From: a virus
IMG/VR virus record: IMGVR_UViG_3300021354_000001
Span: 64,067-113,645 of that record
Length of the DNA stretch: 49,579 nucleotides
Direction: 5' to 3' (one strand)
Positions 1-10,800 of the stretch are shown one piece after another. The position numbers and the translations under genes are program-made. Position 1 is the stretch's first letter. Every line of letters starts with the position of its first letter. The notes below the pieces were generated by a model. The model saw only the letters and a program-made list of their open reading frames with translations. It searched no databases and was not told where the DNA came from.

Positions 1-3000
1 GAACAATTGTTTAAGGATATAGATACAGGTAAATTTAAAAAAGCTAAACTTTCAGAAAGTGTAAAAGACCTAGAACCATTATATAGTCCTGTTGAAGGAA
101 TCACTCCTAAGCAAACACATGAGTTTGTTCAAGATATGACTCTTAGAGCTAGAAACTTCTTATTCAATGAGAATAAAGAATCTATATATAATCCTGCTAA
201 AATGACAAGCAATGAACTATTTAGACAAATAGAAGCTGCTTATATTATAGAGGGAAAAAGAGAAAGACTAAGTGATAAAGCTTGGGTTGATCTTGTTCAA
301 AAGACTAAAGAGTCTTTAAGAACATCTCTAGGTTTGAAGTTTAATGAAGAGGGTATAGCTGATTTAAATGCTGAAGATGCTAATACTAGAGAATATGATA
401 GAGATCCATTTAGTATGGGTAGAAATGATGCTTCTCCTGCTATTAAGATTGGATTAATGCTTCCTATGGTTTCTAATAAAGCTACATTAGGAAAGCTTCC
501 TGAAAGACAAATGTCTAGTATTGATGGATATAAAATCCTACCATATGTTCAATCATTCTCTACAATCATGGATAAATTATCCAATACAAGTGATGTAGAT
601 TTAATTGTAAAGAAATTAGGAGAACTTGCTAAGAATGATCCTAATTATGTTAGAGTGTTTAAAGATATTGGTGGTGATCCTAATGGTTTTACATTCAGTC
701 AAGATAATTTATCAACTCCAGCTGATTGGAGATACTTTGTTGACTTCTATCAAACCTTTAGTAAAATGAGACCAAATGTGGTAGCTCAATATACTAATGG
801 TAATGAAGTTTATTTGGGGGCAGCTAACTTATATACAGCAGCTAAGGGTGTTCAAAAAGGATGGTTACAGAATATGAGAGACCTTGCTAAACAACCAGGT
901 TCTCTTATCAAGTTTGATTCTGAGACTAAAACATATGGTACTGATCCTGAGGTATTTAAGAATACCCCAATAGGAAATGATATTGCTAAGTTAAACTTCT
1001 TAAACCAATTAGGAGTTAATGTTACACCAGAGATGTTTGCTAAGTTTAGTGATAAAGATCAAGAAGAGGTAGCTATTCAAGCTAGCTTAATACATGAATA
1101 TTTAAAAGAAAAGAAAGATTTAGTAAGTCTTACCGATGGTACATTAGATGTTAAAGGTAGATTTGCAACTATAGCTGAGGTTGTAGTTAAGTCAACTAAT
1201 CCATTACAAGATGGTATATATACAGGTGTAGATGGTAAAACAAGACAAGCTAACTCACAAAATAATGCTCTATCTTTATTTGCAAATAGGTTTAATGAAT
1301 CTAATACATTAACTGAACTTAAACAAAATAGACCAGAACTTAATGATGTATTCTGTACACACTCTCTAACTCTTCAAAAAGGAGGACAATTCTTTGATAA
1401 AGATGGTGTTAAAATTCCAGGAAAAGAATTACAAGTGGGATTAATCAGTGGTGATTTAGATGAAGTGAAAGATAAAGGTAGAGGAGTTACTAAACTTTCT
1501 CTTGGTAAAAGACTTGCTGCAGAAATTAATCAAAATGTAAATGGTTCATTTTATGTTCTTAATCCAGGAGATAGTGCTTCTGAATGGCAAAAGAATTTAG
1601 GTATCAATGTTCCATTTAAAGATGTACAAGGAGGTATTGAAAGCGATATTCATAATATTTTTAAAGGTTATTTATTAGATGATGTTGCTCTAGCATTAGA
1701 TTATAAAAATAGACAAAAACTTGCTAACGTTGGTAAGAAAGCTAAAGAACTAAGATTCTTTAAGGATGTTCTTTCTGATAAAGAAGGTAATGCTAATGAT
1801 CAATTAGAAGCAATAAATAATATGATTATTGCAAATAAAAGCTATGATGAAATTAGTAAATATATTACAGATAATATTTCTAAGATTAACACTAGTATTA
1901 TTAAATACTTAGATAATTCTGCAAATATACTTAAAAATGCTTTAATAAAGAATGACCAAATCAAATTAGCTCCAACTAAAAAAGAAGGATCTGATGAAGT
2001 TTTTTATACATTTAAAGGATTAACAAATAAGTTTGCTGAAGAGGCTGGTATTAATAAACTTATGTTAAGTGAACAAGATGTTAATGATTTAGTTAAATTT
2101 ATTGATACAAATAAAACTATAGCAAATATTGAATTTCATAAAATATTATTTGGTGATCCTTATCAATTTAAAGTGAAAGTTGAGAATGGTAAAACTATTT
2201 TTGACCAAACTAAGCGTGTGAAATCTTTTGATTCTCCTGCTGCAACAACATTCAATAGTGATGCATTTAACAACTGGCATAATATAGAATATAATAAAAC
2301 TGGATTATTTGGTCAAGAAGGTAGAATTATAATAGAGAAAGGTACTCCAGGATATGATGAGTTCAAAGATTATATGAGCACTGTTACTACTAATGATGTA
2401 GATGTTATTGGTAGAGTGATGGGTAAATCTACAGAGAATGATGCTTCTTCTATATTGATTGATAGAGCATATAGACAAGTTAAACTTAGAAATGCTGATT
2501 GGGGTCCTGATGCTGAAGCTAACTTCCAATGGAATATGGCTTATACAAGAAGAGCTCTTAATATAAGAAAAGATGTTGAGTGGACCTATGGAGATAATGA
2601 TGCTTTAAAAGCTCATGATGAAGCATTGCTTGCTACACCAGAACCTAAATTTATTAGAGAGGTATTAAAACCTATTGTTAGAGGTAATAAGTATGGTAGT
2701 GATAGAATTGATCTTATATTAGATAAAGATTCTCAAATGCCTTTATATTATAAAGATGTAGAGAAAGATAACACTGTATTAGCAGATTTATATATTAAGA
2801 TGTTACAAGAAGGTAATAAAGATTATATTATTGCTAAGAGTGGTAGAAAGTTAGGTATTGAAGGAATTCATGAATTATATGTTGATGGTAAATTTAACAC
2901 TGCACCATTTGCTGATGACACTATTGTAAATGTTCCTTGGAGTATATATGGTATTCAAGTGGAAAATAATTATGATGCTAAAGGAGGAAAAGTTACCTCT

Positions 3001-6000
3001 TCTGTACAGGTTCCTAAAATTATTAACTTAGACTTATTTGCTAATGGTAAACCAGTTACAACAGATGTAAAAAGAGCAGCAATTATTCAAGCTGAATATG
3101 ATCGTGGTGTAAGAATTAAAAATGCTCTTAATCAAAATGGATATGAGAACTTATTAAATAAACTTGGAATAGATGAAAATTTTAATGTAATTAATAGACA
3201 AGCATTAGCTGATTCTTTAAATCATGAAATTCTTAGAACTGCTGTTTCAGAGAATGTAAAAGATGCTATTACATTAGATGATAATGGTAACTTCATTATT
3301 CCATTTGAAGCTACATTCTCATATAAGAAGATTAAGGACATCATCTATTCAATGTTAGATAAGTCTATCAACCATGCTAAAACAAGTGGTGATGCATATG
3401 TACAGGCTCCTGTAACTATGTGGGAAGATGCTAGTAAGGGTAGAAGAGTAGTAGAAATAAATGGTAAGAAAGTATTAACAGATGACACTCTTCATTTCCC
3501 TACCAAAGAAGATCCATATATGGAAGTGATGCTTCCTCATTGGTTTGGTGAAAAGATAAAAAATAATAAGAGATTTGATACTGATGAGAAAGTTCTTAAC
3601 TATTTAAACACTACAACAGAAGGAAAAGAGATTCTTAGTGGTATAGCTTTCCGTATTCCTTGTACAGGAATGAACTCTATAGATTCTATAAGAGTTGCAA
3701 AGTTCTTACCACAAGCTATGGGTAAAACTGTAGTGGTACCTTCTGAAATTACAGTTAAAGCAGGTTCTGATTTTGACGTAGATAAACTTACTACTTATTT
3801 AAAGAATGTATACATTGATAAAAATAATGATTTAAAACTTGTTAGATATCAAGGATCTGAAGAAGCTACAAGAGCTTTCTTTGCTAAAAATTGGGATGAT
3901 ATTATAGAGGTTAAGAAGTTTAAAAAAGCTGAATTATTAGAAGCTGCTCAAATCCTATCTTATGATCTTGAAGATCCAAAAGGATTAGTAGAAAAATATG
4001 CTAATATATTAGATCAATTTAATCCTGAAACTTTAAGTCAGCTTGAAAATGATATAATGACTTCACTTGAAAAATTAGGTGATATTGATGCACAAGCTAA
4101 ATTAAAAGCAGATTATATCAATGACCATTATAGAGCTGCATTAGAAAATGAATACTATGATCATTTAGAAAAAATGATTAATCTTCCAGAAGTTTATGAG
4201 CAAAGAATGACTCCTGTAGATGATGCTGGATTAGCTAAGTTTGCTGATGAAATAAATGATCTTGAAAATAATAAAGATGAAGATATTAAGAATAGAATGA
4301 TTAATGGTACCTATCTTACAGAACAAAGACATGCTTTTGCTATGGCTAAAGCTTGGATAGGTATTGTTGCTTCAAACATTGCTGCTCATTCTGTTGCTCA
4401 AAAAGGTAATATAATTTTAGATCCTACTAGATTTGATAATATTGATCCTGCAGATCTTAAATATCTTGGAGATGGTAAGATTAATATTCCTCATAATAAA
4501 ATAGAAATTAATGGTGTAACATATGCAACTCTTTCTGGAGTTACAACAGCTGATGGTTCAACTAATATATCTACAAGATTAAGTGGACATGGATCTGCTG
4601 TAGTAGATGTAGTTAAAGATCCATTTATTCTTAAGATTATTAATAGTAATCTTGCTCCTACAATTGCAATGTTCTTAGAAAGAATGGGTACTGGTGAAAC
4701 AGGACTTTTATTAATGAAACAACCAATTGTTAAAGATTTTTTAACTAGATTAGATAATCGTGGTGCTTCTTCATTATTTAATCAATTTGATATTGATGAT
4801 GCTTTTAGTAGATTTATAACCACTGAAAGTGCAATAATATCTGCAGATACATTGAATATTGATAAACTTGAAGAGAATATTAGAAAATATAATAGAGAAG
4901 GACTCACTTCTAAAGAAAATGCTGAACAGCATTTAATATTAAATGAGTTCTTGAAATATGCTAAGATGTCTGAATATATGTCTGACATTAACCAAGCTCT
5001 TACATATGACACAGCTAAATTTGGTAATGGAGAAGCTTTAAGCAAGAAGCAATATAGAACAGAAAGAGCATTAAGTAACAATATATTTGGTGGTGTTCAA
5101 GAGTTATTAGACAATACATTCTTAGGAGAACAATCTAAATTTCTTGATAAAGGTATAAATGCTATTGGTGAAATATTAAAACTTGAAGGTAGAGACTTTA
5201 GAAACATTACTAACCAAGTGTTAGATCCATACATGAAGAATAAGTATTTAGGAGCTAATGACTTTAATACTATTGGAAACAAGATTAAAATGTCTTTCTT
5301 AGACTACATCATTCAAATTAAAAGTGATATTAGTGATAGTATTAAACCTCTTATTGCTGACACACAAACATCAATTGCTTCTCAATTAGCTAAAGCTAAA
5401 GAAGAATATCCTGATATGGAGATATTAAAAGTGCTAGAATCTACACCTGCTATTAGAGAAGGTGGTCCAAGGTCTGTTACATTAAAAATTAATTTAAGAA
5501 ATGATGCAGCTACAGAGGATATCTTCACTGGATATATGAGAGAACTTAGAGATAATGTCGGAACTAATGAATTATATAATAATTTAGTAAAGGTGGCTAT
5601 TCTTCAAGGTATGTACAAGTCTCCAATATCTATTAGTAACATCATCCCTGTAGAAGATTTTAGTAAGTCTATTACACCTATTGTTACTGGTTTACATGTT
5701 GATAAAGAATTAGAAAACTTTACTAAAGGTTGGTTCCAAAGAAACAATTTTAAAGATAAAAGTGTATTTACTAGAATAGAGCCCAAATTTAAAGTGGGTT
5801 CATGGAGTGGTCCTTCTTGGGACCCTAATAGTATTCCTACAATTTATTATTCTATACAACATTTTCCTACAATAGAAACATATAACATTGCTTCTACAGA
5901 TAGAAAAATTCTTAAACTTAATGAGAAGTATAATTACCAGGGAACTAAATCTGACTATGTTCAATTTGCTAGAGGATTAGAAGTAACTAGAGGAGGTAAA

Positions 6001-7872
6001 CCTACAGGAGAAATAATTGATGTTCAAACAGGTAAGCCTATCAGTAAGAACCAATTAAGACTTATGAAAGAGAAAGGAGACACTTCTTTTAAAGACTTAT
6101 ATAACTATCAAAGAGTTACAAATGCAGATGGTTCACCATTCTATGTATATGAGGATGGAGATAAGATACATGTATATAAGCTAATTAATGTATATGGTGA
6201 CGGTAACTTAGTACATGAATACTATGACAGTTTCAAACCTTCTCCATTTAATACTGGTACAATACAAGTGAAAGAAGAACTTACAGATGAGCAAGTGAGA
6301 AATGCTTTATCATTTAAAGCTGATCCAGGTGCTGTTTCTATAGAATTAGCTATAAAAGATGTTAATAAACAAATTGTAATACAAGAAAAACCTATTGAAA
6401 CTCAACCAGTTAAAGAAAAGCCAATTGAGAAAGCTCAACCTACAAGAACTATTCTTGAGGCTAGACAAAATCCTATTGATTACACACCAGGACAAATTAA
6501 AGCTTTGAATCAAGTGGGAGCTTTAATTGATAAGAATGAGCAAGGGTATTATTTATTAGCTGGATATGCTGGTACAGGTAAGACAACTATTGCTGAAAAT
6601 ATAGCTAACTATGCTCAAGAAAATGGTAGACAAGTACATATATTAGCTCCTACAAATAAAGCTGCTAAGGTGTTAAATGACAAACTTAAAGCTACAGGAG
6701 TTAGAACAGATGCACAAACTATTCATAAAGCAATTTATGGAGAGCCTGATTCTAATACAGGAGAATGGATACCTAAGACTAACTTAAAGAATAGTGTTAT
6801 ACTAGTAGATGAGTCTTCTATGATATCTAAGGATGTGATGGCAGATCTTATTACTAATAGTAAAAACAATAATATTATTGTATTTATGGGTGATAGCTTT
6901 CAATTAGAACCTGTAGGAGATGATTCTAAATTATTTACAGGAGGAGTTCCTCAAGTGATAAACTCACAATCTCAACTTACTGAAGTAAAAAGACAATCTT
7001 TAGATAGTAATATATTAAAAGTGGCTACATTAGTTAGAACTGATAATAAAGGATATATTCCTGAACAATCTATGGATGATTTTAAAGTTAGTAAATCTAG
7101 AGGTGAGTTCATAAAAGAGTTTAGAGAAGCTATTAAGAATAATGAAAATGCTGTAGCTATTGTTGCAACAAACAATGAAAGACTTATAATGAATGATGCT
7201 GCTAGAATGGAGAAATTTGGACCAGATAGAAAAATATTAAATGATGGAGAAACATTAATTGCTGTAGCTAACTCTTCTGATATCCCTAACTCAGAGATAT
7301 TTAAAGCAGTTGAGATGAGAGGTGAACCTGAAAAACATGTATTAACATTTGACTTTAATGGTAAAGAATCTACATACAATATGTATTTAGTACATATTGT
7401 TGGAGAAGATGGTAAAGAGAGAAAGGTGATGCATTTTCCTGCATTAGATAAACCTAGTTTATATCACTCTCAAATATTAACAGCTATTCGTAATTCTAAT
7501 CCACAATTATTTAGTAATCTAGATAATGATAGTGATATTATTCATACCAAAAAAGGAGCTAAACTTTCTCCAGCAATTGTAATCTCTACATATGGATATG
7601 CTGTAACAGCTCATAAATCTCAAGGTTCTCAATGGGATAAGGTGTTTGTAAACCAAAACTATAATGCTCCAGGTTGGAATCCTGCTAGATGGTATTACAC
7701 AGCTATTACAAGAAGTGCTAAAGACTTAGTTGTTCTACCTTCAGCTAGTAATATTAGAATCAAAAATGCTGATATAGAAAGCAAGATAAATTCTATTGTT
7801 CCTGAAGAAAATGATATAACTTTGCAAATAGAAAATGAGACAGGTTTAAATACTAAAGACTTTAAATGTTAA
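1..7872 (+). CDS. Giant RNA-polymerase-like protein fused to SF1B helicase (5' partial)
   Basis: The reading frame is open at the window edge, so the true N terminus is missing; residues are counted from base 1. At residues 1257-1261 there is DFDVD in the context GSDFDVDKL, preceded by FRIPCTG and a VVVP strand. This matches the double-psi-barrel active-site loop of multisubunit and crAss-like RNA polymerases (RxPx...DFDxD), whose aspartates bind Mg2+. An earlier segment (SSVQVPKIINLDLF, about nt 3000-3045) could be the other barrel. The last ~450 residues form an SF1B RecD/Dda-type helicase: Walker A GYAGTGKT at 2188-2195, VDESS near 2270, GDSFQLEP near 2298, TAHKSQG near 2537 and YTAITRS near 2567. 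In crAss-like phages such giants are packaged and injected to transcribe early genes; that role is inferred here. The next gene follows after 3 nt, so the two are probably co-transcribed. The helicase call is firm and the RNAP call is good but rests on motifs alone. Confidence 0.85.
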   Translation, partial: EQLFKDIDTGKFKKAKLSESVKDLEPLYSPVEGITPKQTHEFVQDMTLRARNFLFNENKESIYNPAKMTSNELFRQIEAAYIIEGKRERLSDKAWVDLVQKTKESLRTSLGLKFNEEGIADLNAEDANTREYDRDPFSMGRNDASPAIKIGLMLPMVSNKATLGKLPERQMSSIDGYKILPYVQSFSTIMDKLSNTSDVDLIVKKLGELAKNDPNYVRVFKDIGGDPNGFTFSQDNLSTPADWRYFVDFYQTFSKMRPNVVAQYTNGNEVYLGAANLYTAAKGVQKGWLQNMRDLAKQPGSLIKFDSETKTYGTDPEVFKNTPIGNDIAKLNFLNQLGVNVTPEMFAKFSDKDQEEVAIQASLIHEYLKEKKDLVSLTDGTLDVKGRFATIAEVVVKSTNPLQDGIYTGVDGKTRQANSQNNALSLFANRFNESNTLTELKQNRPELNDVFCTHSLTLQKGGQFFDKDGVKIPGKELQVGLISGDLDEVKDKGRGVTKLSLGKRLAAEINQNVNGSFYVLNPGDSASEWQKNLGINVPFKDVQGGIESDIHNIFKGYLLDDVALALDYKNRQKLANVGKKAKELRFFKDVLSDKEGNANDQLEAINNMIIANKSYDEISKYITDNISKINTSIIKYLDNSANILKNALIKNDQIKLAPTKKEGSDEVFYTFKGLTNKFAEEAGINKLMLSEQDVNDLVKFIDTNKTIANIEFHKILFGDPYQFKVKVENGKTIFDQTKRVKSFDSPAATTFNSDAFNNWHNIEYNKTGLFGQEGRIIIEKGTPGYDEFKDYMSTVTTNDVDVIGRVMGKSTENDASSILIDRAYRQVKLRNADWGPDAEANFQWNMAYTRRALNIRKDVEWTYGDNDALKAHDEALLATPEPKFIREVLKPIVRGNKYGSDRIDLILDKDSQMPLYYKDVEKDNTVLADLYIKMLQEGNKDYIIAKSGRKLGIEGIHELYVDGKFNTAPFADDTIVNVPWSIYGIQVENNYDAKGGKVTSSVQVPKIINLDLFANGKPVTTDVKRAAIIQAEYDRGVRIKNALNQNGYENLLNKLGIDENFNVINRQALADSLNHEILRTAVSENVKDAITLDDNGNFIIPFEATFSYKKIKDIIYSMLDKSINHAKTSGDAYVQAPVTMWEDASKGRRVVEINGKKVLTDDTLHFPTKEDPYMEVMLPHWFGEKIKNNKRFDTDEKVLNYLNTTTEGKEILSGIAFRIPCTGMNSIDSIRVAKFLPQAMGKTVVVPSEITVKAGSDFDVDKLTTYLKNVYIDKNNDLKLVRYQGSEEATRAFFAKNWDDIIEVKKFKKAELLEAAQILSYDLEDPKGLVEKYANILDQFNPETLSQLENDIMTSLEKLGDIDAQAKLKADYINDHYRAALENEYYDHLEKMINLPEVYEQRMTPVDDAGLAKFADEINDLENNKDEDIKNRMINGTYLTEQRHAFAMAKAWIGIVASNIAAHSVAQKGNIILDPTRFDNIDPADLKYLGDGKINIPHNKIEINGVTYATLSGVTTADGSTNISTRLSGHGSAVVDVVKDPFILKIINSNLAPTIAMFLERMGTGETGLLLMKQPIVKDFLTRLDNRGASSLFNQFDIDDAFSRFITTESAIISADTLNIDKLEENIRKYNREGLTSKENAEQHLILNEFLKYAKMSEYMSDINQALTYDTAKFGNGEALSKKQYRTERALSNNIFGGVQELLDNTFLGEQSKFLDKGINAIGEILKLEGRDFRNITNQVLDPYMKNKYLGANDFNTIGNKIKMSFLDYIIQIKSDISDSIKPLIADTQTSIASQLAKAKEEYPDMEILKVLESTPAIREGGPRSVTLKINLRNDAATEDIFTGYMRELRDNVGTNELYNNLVKVAILQGMYKSPISISNIIPVEDFSKSITPIVTGLHVDKELENFTKGWFQRNNFKDKSVFTRIEPKFKVGSWSGPSWDPNSIPTIYYSIQHFPTIETYNIASTDRKILKLNEKYNYQGTKSDYVQFARGLEVTRGGKPTGEIIDVQTGKPISKNQLRLMKEKGDTSFKDLYNYQRVTNADGSPFYVYEDGDKIHVYKLINVYGDGNLVHEYYDSFKPSPFNTGTIQVKEELTDEQVRNALSFKADPGAVSIELAIKDVNKQIVIQEKPIETQPVKEKPIEKAQPTRTILEARQNPIDYTPGQIKALNQVGALIDKNEQGYYLLAGYAGTGKTTIAENIANYAQENGRQVHILAPTNKAAKVLNDKLKATGVRTDAQTIHKAIYGEPDSNTGEWIPKTNLKNSVILVDESSMISKDVMADLITNSKNNNIIVFMGDSFQLEPVGDDSKLFTGGVPQVINSQSQLTEVKRQSLDSNILKVATLVRTDNKGYIPEQSMDDFKVSKSRGEFIKEFREAIKNNENAVAIVATNNERLIMNDAARMEKFGPDRKILNDGETLIAVANSSDIPNSEIFKAVEMRGEPEKHVLTFDFNGKESTYNMYLVHIVGEDGKERKVMHFPALDKPSLYHSQILTAIRNSNPQLFSNLDNDSDIIHTKKGAKLSPAIVISTYGYAVTAHKSQGSQWDKVFVNQNYNAPGWNPARWYYTAITRSAKDLVVLPSASNIRIKNADIESKINSIVPEENDITLQIENETGLNTKDFKC

Positions 7873-7875
7873 TCA

Positions 7876-10800
7876 ATGATAGGTTGTCAAGACGGTATAC
7901 AAAATGCTATTAGAAAATATGTAGAGGATAAATCTTATTTAAGATTTGATGGAAAAGACTTTATAGAAGTTCTTACATCATATAAAGCAAGAGTAAATCC
8001 TTCTAATTATTATAGAGTGGCAGAATCTGTAGCTAAAAAACTAAACAAAGATATTAATACAGATCTTGTATTAGGTAAGATATTTTATCCAAAACAATAT
8101 TCAGATGGTGTAGGAGTTATAGCAGCTCCTACAAAAGAACAATTAGCATTATTAAATGCTGCTGGAGAAGCTGAATATAAACAAGCTTTAGATAGTCTTG
8201 ATGAAGTTATGCCTAAAAAGGATAGACTTGATTTAGAAAATAATACAAGCTTTGGTGTAAATAGTGAAGGAGATAGTATGTTACAAAAACCAGGAACTGA
8301 AAGTTCTTTAGCTTCTCCAGAAACAGTTAATTTAGTTAAAGACCTACTTACTAGATTAGGTGTTGATATTAAAGAAGTTGAAAAGATTTATAACAATGGT
8401 GTAAAACAAAATGCTAATGGTATAGCTAGACTAACACAAAGATTAGTAGAAGTGATTCAAGGAGCTGAGGCTAAATCTCTTGGTGAAGAAGGTATGCACT
8501 TTGTTGTAGCTATCATTAAACAAACTAATCCTCAGCTTTATAAACAACTATTAAAAGAAATTAATAGTTATGATATGCTTAATAGGGTGTATGAGAATTA
8601 TGGAACAGATCCTAACTATCAACTTAATGGTAAACCAGATGTATTAAAACTTAAAGAAGAAGCTATTGCTAAAGTTTTAATTGAACATATTATTGATAAA
8701 AATGAAGGATCTACAGAAAAACCTGAGAACTTAGCTAAAACAGAAACATGGTGGCAAAAAATTATTAATTTCATTAAAGGCTTATTTGCTAAAAATGGAT
8801 TTGATAAAGCTGCTATGGATATTATTACTGGAAAAGATATAGGTACAGCTGCTGATATTAGAGAAGAGGCAGGAAGAACATTTGAACAAAAGAAAACAGG
8901 AGATTCACAAACAGATACATTTGATCTTATAAAAGAGGAGGAAAGTAAAATGACTCCTCCAGATAATACTAAAAAAACTCCTTATACATATAATGGAAAA
9001 GATGTAGGTCTTAGAACAAGTGATGTCATAAAAGAATATTATAATGATGTATTTAGAGGTAGAAAAGGTGGAACAGATGAAGAATTTGCAGAAGCTATCA
9101 ACTCTATATATGCAGAAACAGGAACCACTTGGCATGCTGTTCAAGATAGTTTAGTAAAAAATGTATTCACTGATAAAGATGGTTATGTTAGAGAAATAGA
9201 AGGAGATGATAGTGATTATATATCCAACTTAGATGAAATAGATAGAGGGATATATACTATGTTAAAAGACAATATGCGAGATAGAATTAAATCACTTAAT
9301 GAGGATAGAAAGACTAGATTCTTAAGTGAGGTGATGATCATCAATCCTAAATATGGAAGAGCAGGTCTTGCAAGCACTGTAGACTTTATGGCAATTAAAA
9401 GTAATGGTAATATTATTCTTCTTGACTGGAAGTTTATGAAATTAAACACTGATAAATATCAAGATGTTCAATGGTATAAAATTGGTGCTTGGAATGAGCA
9501 AATGGATCTTATTAAGAATACACTTGTAAAAGCATACGGAATTAATCCAAATAGATTTGAACAAGCTATGATGATTCCTATTAGAGCTAATTATAGTAGT
9601 GTTAATAAAGCTAAAAATATTCTTCCTAGACTTTTAAGTATAGAAATAGGAGATGTTAATATTAAAAACATTGCTCTAGATTATTTAATACCTGTAGGCA
9701 TTGAATCTCAATCTACTGGTAAAGATCGTATAGATAGATTATTAAAATCATTAAATGCTGATTATAAGGCAATGGCTAATCAACCTGCAATAGGTTTTAC
9801 TGCTAAGTCTGAGAAGGCTGAGCAAATGAATGCTGCTTTTTCTGCTATAAGAAAATTACAAATGCAGCAAGATATTAAACCATTATTAAAGCAGGCTGAT
9901 ATATTAATGTATTATATCAAGAAAACAATAAATAATTATAAAACTAATTGGGAAGGAACAGATCCATTTATATATAGTGATGAAGTTATGAGTTCATTTT
10001 CTGATGAATTAAGAAATCATCAAGCTTCTTTAAATCCTTATTTAACATTAAATACAGCATTAGCAGAATTATTTGAAAATGATCTTGATAAAGATCAAAA
10101 AGAACTTAAAACAAGACTTAGAGATACAGTGTTTGAGGCAGCTGATCTAATGGAAAGTCTTAAAGAAACTCAAATAAAGTTTGGTGAAAACTTCTTAGCT
10201 GCAAGAGAAGGATTTGATGAATTAGCAAAAGCTGATAAAATAGTTAGAGGAATGGCATGGTTATTTAACTCAATCCCATTAATTCAAACTAGAGGAATAC
10301 AAGTATTTTTTGCTAAAGAAAATAGAACCTTAGCATTAGCTGCTCAAGAAATTTTTAATCAAGCAGAACAATTAAAAAGTATTAGTAAGGAATATCTTCC
10401 AATGGCTACTTCTAAAGGACTTACAAGAAAGAATATTCTTGATCCAATTAAGAAAAAAGATAAACATGAACTTATTGATGAATATAACCCTGAATTCTAT
10501 GAGCAATTAAAAACTAAAATAGAAGAAGGTGATATTAAATGGATTAGAGACAATGTAGATATTGATGCTACAAAAGCTTTATTGCAAGAAAGACTTGATA
10601 AAGAACTTGAAAGTGTTACTAATAGAGGTAATGCAGAAGGTCTATCTGAAGATGAACTTAATAGAAAATTAGATGCTAAACGTAGAGAATGGGATAGTTC
10701 TGAAAAAGGAGCTGGTTGGTTACAATATTATCAAGTTAAACAAAATCCTATAAGAGATAAGTGGGAGTCTCCAGAGTTTAAAAAATTAAATAGTCCTGGA

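Noticed and set aside
4782-5282. - strand frames inside the RNAP-helicase giant (also 2305-2529, 5604-5786, 6972-7379)
   Set aside because: Shadows of a continuous giant coding frame; no promoter or recognisable product.
7876-8900. Zinc metalloprotease domain suggested by EEGMHFVV
   Set aside because: No HExxH motif and no convincing third ligand; retained only as a remark in the gene entry.
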